From: JABFSM01 sp031404115
Lineage (GTDB): Bacteria; Gemmatimonadota; Gemmatimonadetes; Gemmatimonadales; GWC2-71-9
NCBI GenBank assembly: GCA_031404115.1
Contig: JANNGX010000023.1
Span: forward strand, 1-8,822
Direction: 5' to 3'
DNA: 8,822 bases
Below are positions 6,384-8,822 of this stretch, one piece after another (within the stretch, counting starts at the first letter, position 1; the number at the start of each line of letters is the position of its first letter). The translations under genes were made by a program, and so were the position numbers. The notes beneath the pieces were generated by a model. It was not told the DNA's origin. It saw nothing but the letters and a program-made list of their open reading frames with translations, and did not search any database.

Positions 6384-6875
6384 ATGCCCCACCGCCGATT
6401 TGTCCTCGCCGCCTCATTTTTCGCCGCCCTTGGCTTGACCCAAAGCTGCTCGGACAATCCCACGGAGCCGGCACTGAAGACTCAGTTCACGGCCACCTTG
6501 AACGGCGCCAACGAACGCCCGACCGGCAACAGCAGCGCCGCCACCGGCACCGCGACCGTCACGATTGTCGGCGAAAACAGCCTGACCTTCAGCGTCACGG
6601 TGGCCAATCTGACGAACGTCACCGCGGCCCATATCCACGTCGGGAGTGCGTCCGTGGCGGGGGCAGTCATCGTGGGACTGACGCCGGCCACGCTGCCCAC
6701 GGGCACCTTCACCGGGACGCTCAACAGCGGAACCATCACCGTCACGAGTCTCGCGACCGCCCCCGTGACGATGGCCTCCCTGCTGGCACTGATCCGCAAC
6801 GGCGACGCCTACGTCAATGTCCACACCACGGCGTTCGGCGGAGGCGAGATTCGCGGTCAGCTGGTGCCGAACTAA
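6384..6875 (+). CDS. CHRD-domain lipoprotein
   Basis: A 163-residue protein. ATG 6384 has AGGAG 6 bases upstream. Residues 1-22 form a lipoprotein-type signal peptide ending LTQSC, so Cys22 is the likely lipid anchor. Residues about 33-161 match the CHRD domain, first described in chordin and common in bacterial exported proteins: FTATLNGANE at the start, an AHIH motif (82-85) followed by a Gly/Val strand, TGTFTGTLNSGTI (106-118), a helix with MASLLALIRNGDAYVNVHT (130-148) and the closing GEIRGQL (154-160). The domain's biochemical role in bacteria is not settled; the AHIH and NVHT histidines are family-conserved. It is the first gene of a cluster: the next ATG lies 3 bases after its stop, so it is probably co-transcribed with the barrel-cupredoxin and cupredoxin genes. 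A -10-like TAGAAT at 6305-6310 has no clear -35 partner. Confidence 0.88.
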   Translation: MPHRRFVLAASFFAALGLTQSCSDNPTEPALKTQFTATLNGANERPTGNSSAATGTATVTIVGENSLTFSVTVANLTNVTAAHIHVGSASVAGAVIVGLTPATLPTGTFTGTLNSGTITVTSLATAPVTMASLLALIRNGDAYVNVHTTAFGGGEIRGQLVPN

Positions 6876-6878
6876 CCA

Positions 6879-8066
6879 ATGCGCCGGCTGCTCTGGTGCG
6901 TGGTCCTGTTTCCCGCCCCACTTGGAGCCCAGTCGCTGCTCGACCGACCACCCAACCTCTCCGGGGGTTGGGTGGCCAGCCCCGGCACGCTGCAGTTCAA
7001 CTTCGTGCACCGCTTCCAGCGCACCGGCGCTCCGGAGCGGAAGGTCAGCAATACGCCAACCTTTGTGGCGGCGCTCGGCCTGCCCGGTCGATCCATGGTG
7101 GGCGTTGCCTACGCCACCAACTCGACCCTCTCGCCACGCTATCCCAACGAATGGGAGTTTTCGGCGCGGGTCGCGGCGCTCTCGGAGCTGACCGGCGCGC
7201 CGCTCGACGTCAGCGCGCAGGTGGGCTACAACCTGGGCGCCGAAGGGTTCGACGGCGAGCTCGCCGTGGCCAAGCTGCTCGGGCCGGTCCGGCTGCTGGC
7301 CGCGGGCCGGAGCCTCACCAATCCATTTGCCGGAGGCCGGGAGCTGGCTGCCGCGGGGGGCATCGCCATCCGGCTCTCGCGGTTTCTCGGCGTGGGCGCC
7401 GACGTGGCGACGGTGTTCGATCGGCCGGCCGATCGTGAGGAAGAAGCCGCCTGGAGTGCCGGGCTGCACGTGGCCATTCCCAACACTCCCCACACAGTGT
7501 CGCTCCACGCGACCAACGCGAACACCGCGACGCTGCAGGGTATGTCGCGGGGAGGCGGGAAGACCCGATACGGGTTCGAGTTCACCATTCCGATCACGCT
7601 TGCCCGGTACTTCGGATCGCGGCGCACCGAGCCACACCCCGCCTCGCCACCGCCCACGGCGGAGACTCCCGCGCCGCCCCGACCCGATTCAACGCCGCGC
7701 ATCAAAGTGGTCGCGGCGCCTGCGGTGCAGCCACCTGCCTCCGAGGTGGGCCCACCGGCTGCTGCCGGAAATCCGTCGTTGCCGAGCACCGTCCGGCCCC
7801 CGGCCCCACGTACCGTGCGCGCCGCGATGAAGAACCTCGCCTATCTCCCCCGGAGGCTCGAGATCGTTGCCGGGACCACGGTGGCCTGGAAGAACGACGA
7901 CCCACTGGACCATTCGGTCACCGCCAACGACAAGAGCTTCGACTCCGGCCTTATCAAGAGCGGGGCAATCTGGCGCCGGACGTTCACGCGTCCCGGGACC
8001 TACCAGGTGACCTGCACCCCGCACCCGTTCATGAGAATCACCATTGTCGTGAAGCCGGAGCCGTGA
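6879..8066 (+). CDS. Outer-membrane-barrel-like protein fused to a C-terminal cupredoxin
   Basis: A 395-residue protein with ATG 6879, 3 bases after the CHRD stop and without a ribosome binding site, so coupled translation is likely. Residues 1-18 are a signal peptide (ending LGAQ). Residues about 27-246 consist of alternating amphipathic strands with many Gly and aromatic residues and resemble the beta-barrel proteins classed as DUF5777-like (start pattern GTLQFNFVHRF at 37-47). Residues about 250-310 are a Pro/Ala-rich linker. Residues about 311-395 are a plastocyanin/azurin-type cupredoxin with a complete type 1 copper ligand set: His345 (LDHSV), Cys379, His382 and Met385 (TCTPHPFM). The likely picture is an outer membrane barrel carrying a tethered copper protein, able to pass electrons or bind copper; whether that domain faces the periplasm or the outside cannot be told. 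The barrel assignment is less certain than the cupredoxin. The last base of its stop is the first base of the next ATG. Confidence 0.85.
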   Translation: MRRLLWCVVLFPAPLGAQSLLDRPPNLSGGWVASPGTLQFNFVHRFQRTGAPERKVSNTPTFVAALGLPGRSMVGVAYATNSTLSPRYPNEWEFSARVAALSELTGAPLDVSAQVGYNLGAEGFDGELAVAKLLGPVRLLAAGRSLTNPFAGGRELAAAGGIAIRLSRFLGVGADVATVFDRPADREEEAAWSAGLHVAIPNTPHTVSLHATNANTATLQGMSRGGGKTRYGFEFTIPITLARYFGSRRTEPHPASPPPTAETPAPPRPDSTPRIKVVAAPAVQPPASEVGPPAAAGNPSLPSTVRPPAPRTVRAAMKNLAYLPRRLEIVAGTTVAWKNDDPLDHSVTANDKSFDSGLIKSGAIWRRTFTRPGTYQVTCTPHPFMRITIVVKPEP

Positions 8067-8464
8067 TGATGCCGATGCCAAGGCGGCTTACCCCGATCGT
8101 GATTTCCCTGACCGTCGCGCTGGCTGCGTGTTTTTCCCAGAGAAACCCGCTCGACAACACCAACCTGGCCGGCGACTGTCGCTTCTCCCCGTCGAGCGGG
8201 GTCCCCGGAACGACCGTGGTCGCGATCAGGAATCTGACGTTCGCGCCGGCCGAGATCCGGATCCGGGCCGGTGGCACCGTGACGTGGGTCAATTGTGAGG
8301 CCGCCGGCGCGGAGTCTCACACGTCCACCGCCGACCAGGGCGCGTGGAGCTCGCTGAGCCTTACTTCCGGCGATGTGTTCTCCCACACCTTCAGTCAGCC
8401 GGGCCGCTACACCTACCACTGCGTTCCCCATCCCTTCATGACCGCGGCGGTGGTGGTCGAATAG
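8066..8464 (+). CDS. Cupredoxin (plastocyanin-like) lipoprotein
   Basis: A 132-residue protein. ATG 8066 overlaps the preceding TGA (TGATG) and has GGAG 5 bases upstream; GTG 8063, ATG 8069 and ATG 8075 are possible alternatives giving the same mature protein. The signal peptide ends in LAAC, so Cys22 is the probable lipidation site. The rest is one cupredoxin domain: a strand with VVAIRNLTFAPAEIRIRAGG (51-70), VTWVN (72-76), His85 (ESHTS), then RYTYHCVPHPFM with Cys119, His122 and Met125, the full type 1 copper set with Cys-x2-His-x2-Met spacing. Cys38 and Cys77 may form a disulphide. Such proteins carry electrons or bind copper at the membrane surface. The ligand loop closely matches that of the upstream fusion protein, so the two domains are probably paralogous and functionally linked. 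A stem-loop follows the stop. Confidence 0.9.
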   Translation: MMPMPRRLTPIVISLTVALAACFSQRNPLDNTNLAGDCRFSPSSGVPGTTVVAIRNLTFAPAEIRIRAGGTVTWVNCEAAGAESHTSTADQGAWSSLSLTSGDVFSHTFSQPGRYTYHCVPHPFMTAAVVVE

Positions 8465-8467
8465 CGC

Positions 8468-8494
8468 CGTGAGCCGGTTTTCCCCGGTTTCACG
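8468..8494 (+). terminator. Stem-loop after the cupredoxin gene
   Basis: CGTGA (8468-8472) pairs with TCACG (8490-8494) and CCGG (8474-8477) with CCGG (8484-8487), with a small internal loop (G against TT) and a TTTTCC loop. It begins 4 bases after the stop at 8464 and closes the three-gene cluster. No U-tract follows, so it may terminate poorly or only protect the 3' end. Confidence 0.35.
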
Positions 8495-8553
8495 CGTGGT
8501 GAGGTAACGGCCGGAGCCCCTTGGCCGGGAGACCTCATGCGGAGCCTGGGACA

Positions 8554-8811
8554 ATGCCCTCAACTCGGATCGTATTCGCGGGCCTGCTCGTTGCCTGGGC
8601 ATGCTCGAGCTCAAGCACGGGACCCAACCCGAACCCCGGTCCCGACCTGGGCTTCCTGGTGCAGGTGCTCACCGCTCCTCCCGGCAGTACCGCGGCGGGC
8701 ACGGCGGTCCCGATTCTCTTCAAGATTCTGCACAAGGAAAGTGACATTCGCCTTGTTTCACCATCGCCGCTGATGTATAAATACTTTCAGGAGACCGCCC
8801 GTGAATCTTAA
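8554..8811 (+). pseudogene. Short lipoprotein frame, probably truncated at its 3' end
   Basis: From ATG 8554 (GGAG at 8541-8544, 9-base gap) the frame gives 85 residues. Residues 1-17 form a lipoprotein signal peptide (LLVAWAC), followed by a Ser-rich and Asn-Pro-Gly linker and then LGFLVQVLTAPPGSTAAGTAVPI (33-54), which looks like the first strands of an Ig-like domain; such domains normally continue for another 60 or more residues. From about residue 55 the sequence loses this character, the DNA becomes visibly richer in A and T, and the frame runs through a good promoter (8753-8781), a ribosome binding site and the start codon of the next gene before stopping at 8811. The simplest reading is a lipoprotein gene cut off near 8715 by a deletion or rearrangement. 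A genuine short lipoprotein remains possible. Confidence 0.5.
8753..8781 (+). promoter_or_regulatory. Sigma70-type promoter TTGTTT-17-TATAAA
   Basis: TTGTTT (8753-8758) and TATAAA (8776-8781) are separated by exactly 17 bases, the best promoter-like pair in the window. Transcription would start near 8788, just before the ribosome binding site AGGAG at 8789-8793, giving a very short leader to the GTG at 8801. It lies inside the 3' part of the truncated lipoprotein frame. Confidence 0.55.
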
Positions 8812-8822
8812 CGCCAAGCTTG
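8801..8822 (+). CDS. Start of a gene running off the right edge
   Basis: GTG at 8801 follows AGGAG (8789-8793) at 7 bases and a good promoter. Only seven full codons are visible, reading MNLNAKL with the GTG taken as Met. The start is reminiscent of ClpB chaperones, which often begin M-(N/D)-L-N-K-L, but seven residues cannot establish this and no heat-shock element such as CIRCE is seen upstream. I leave the product open. Confidence 0.45.

Noticed and set aside
5525..6463. Minus-strand frame opposite the DinB-like gene
   Set aside because: Antisense shadow of a gene with signal peptide and family motifs on the plus strand.
6414..7637. Long minus-strand frame (407 codons) opposite the CHRD and barrel genes
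   Set aside because: Low-complexity Arg/Gly/His composition, crosses two well-supported plus-strand genes, no recognisable start context.

Overview
The window is a high-GC bacterial chromosome segment rich in envelope and secreted proteins. The mix resembles Gemmatimonadota or a neighbouring phylum: a Big_2-like lipoprotein, a CHRD lipoprotein, cupredoxins, a signal-peptide-bearing DinB protein and a Gly-rich small membrane protein. No taxonomic marker gene is present, so this placement is inference from gene content and style only. No rRNA, tRNA, CRISPR array, IS element or phage gene was seen.

Layout. (1) Positions 1-1274, minus strand: a lipoprotein built of about 85-residue Ig-like repeats (four complete, a fifth cut by the window edge). 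(2) 1275-1819: a 545-base divergent intergenic region with several perfect inverted repeats, including a striking double dyad TAGTCCCT-N2-AGGGACTA at 1621-1654. (3) 1820-2068: a small secreted, single-pass membrane protein with a strong ribosome binding site, followed by a hairpin. (4) 2155-5096, plus strand: a ketopantoate-reductase-family enzyme, a secreted class C beta-lactamase-fold serine hydrolase, and a PqiA-domain membrane protein whose GTG start overlaps the hydrolase stop. (5) 5098-5544, minus strand: a degraded gene remnant with no credible start or proper end. (6) 5648-6181: a secreted DinB-fold protein that appears to lack one metal-binding His. (7) 6384-8464: a tight three-gene cluster of a CHRD lipoprotein, an outer-membrane-barrel-like protein fused to a C-terminal cupredoxin, and a stand-alone cupredoxin lipoprotein. 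(8) 8554-8811: a short lipoprotein reading frame that seems truncated, because its last third holds the promoter and start of the next gene, which begins at 8801 and runs off the right edge.

The most interesting unit is the 6384-8464 cluster. Gaps are 3 bases and then a 1-base overlap, all three products are exported, and two carry cupredoxin domains with the same complete His, Cys-x2-His-x2-Met ligand set. It could be an envelope copper or electron-transfer module in which the barrel anchors one cupredoxin in the outer membrane and the lipoprotein supplies a second. The domains are read from sequence; the joint function is a hypothesis.
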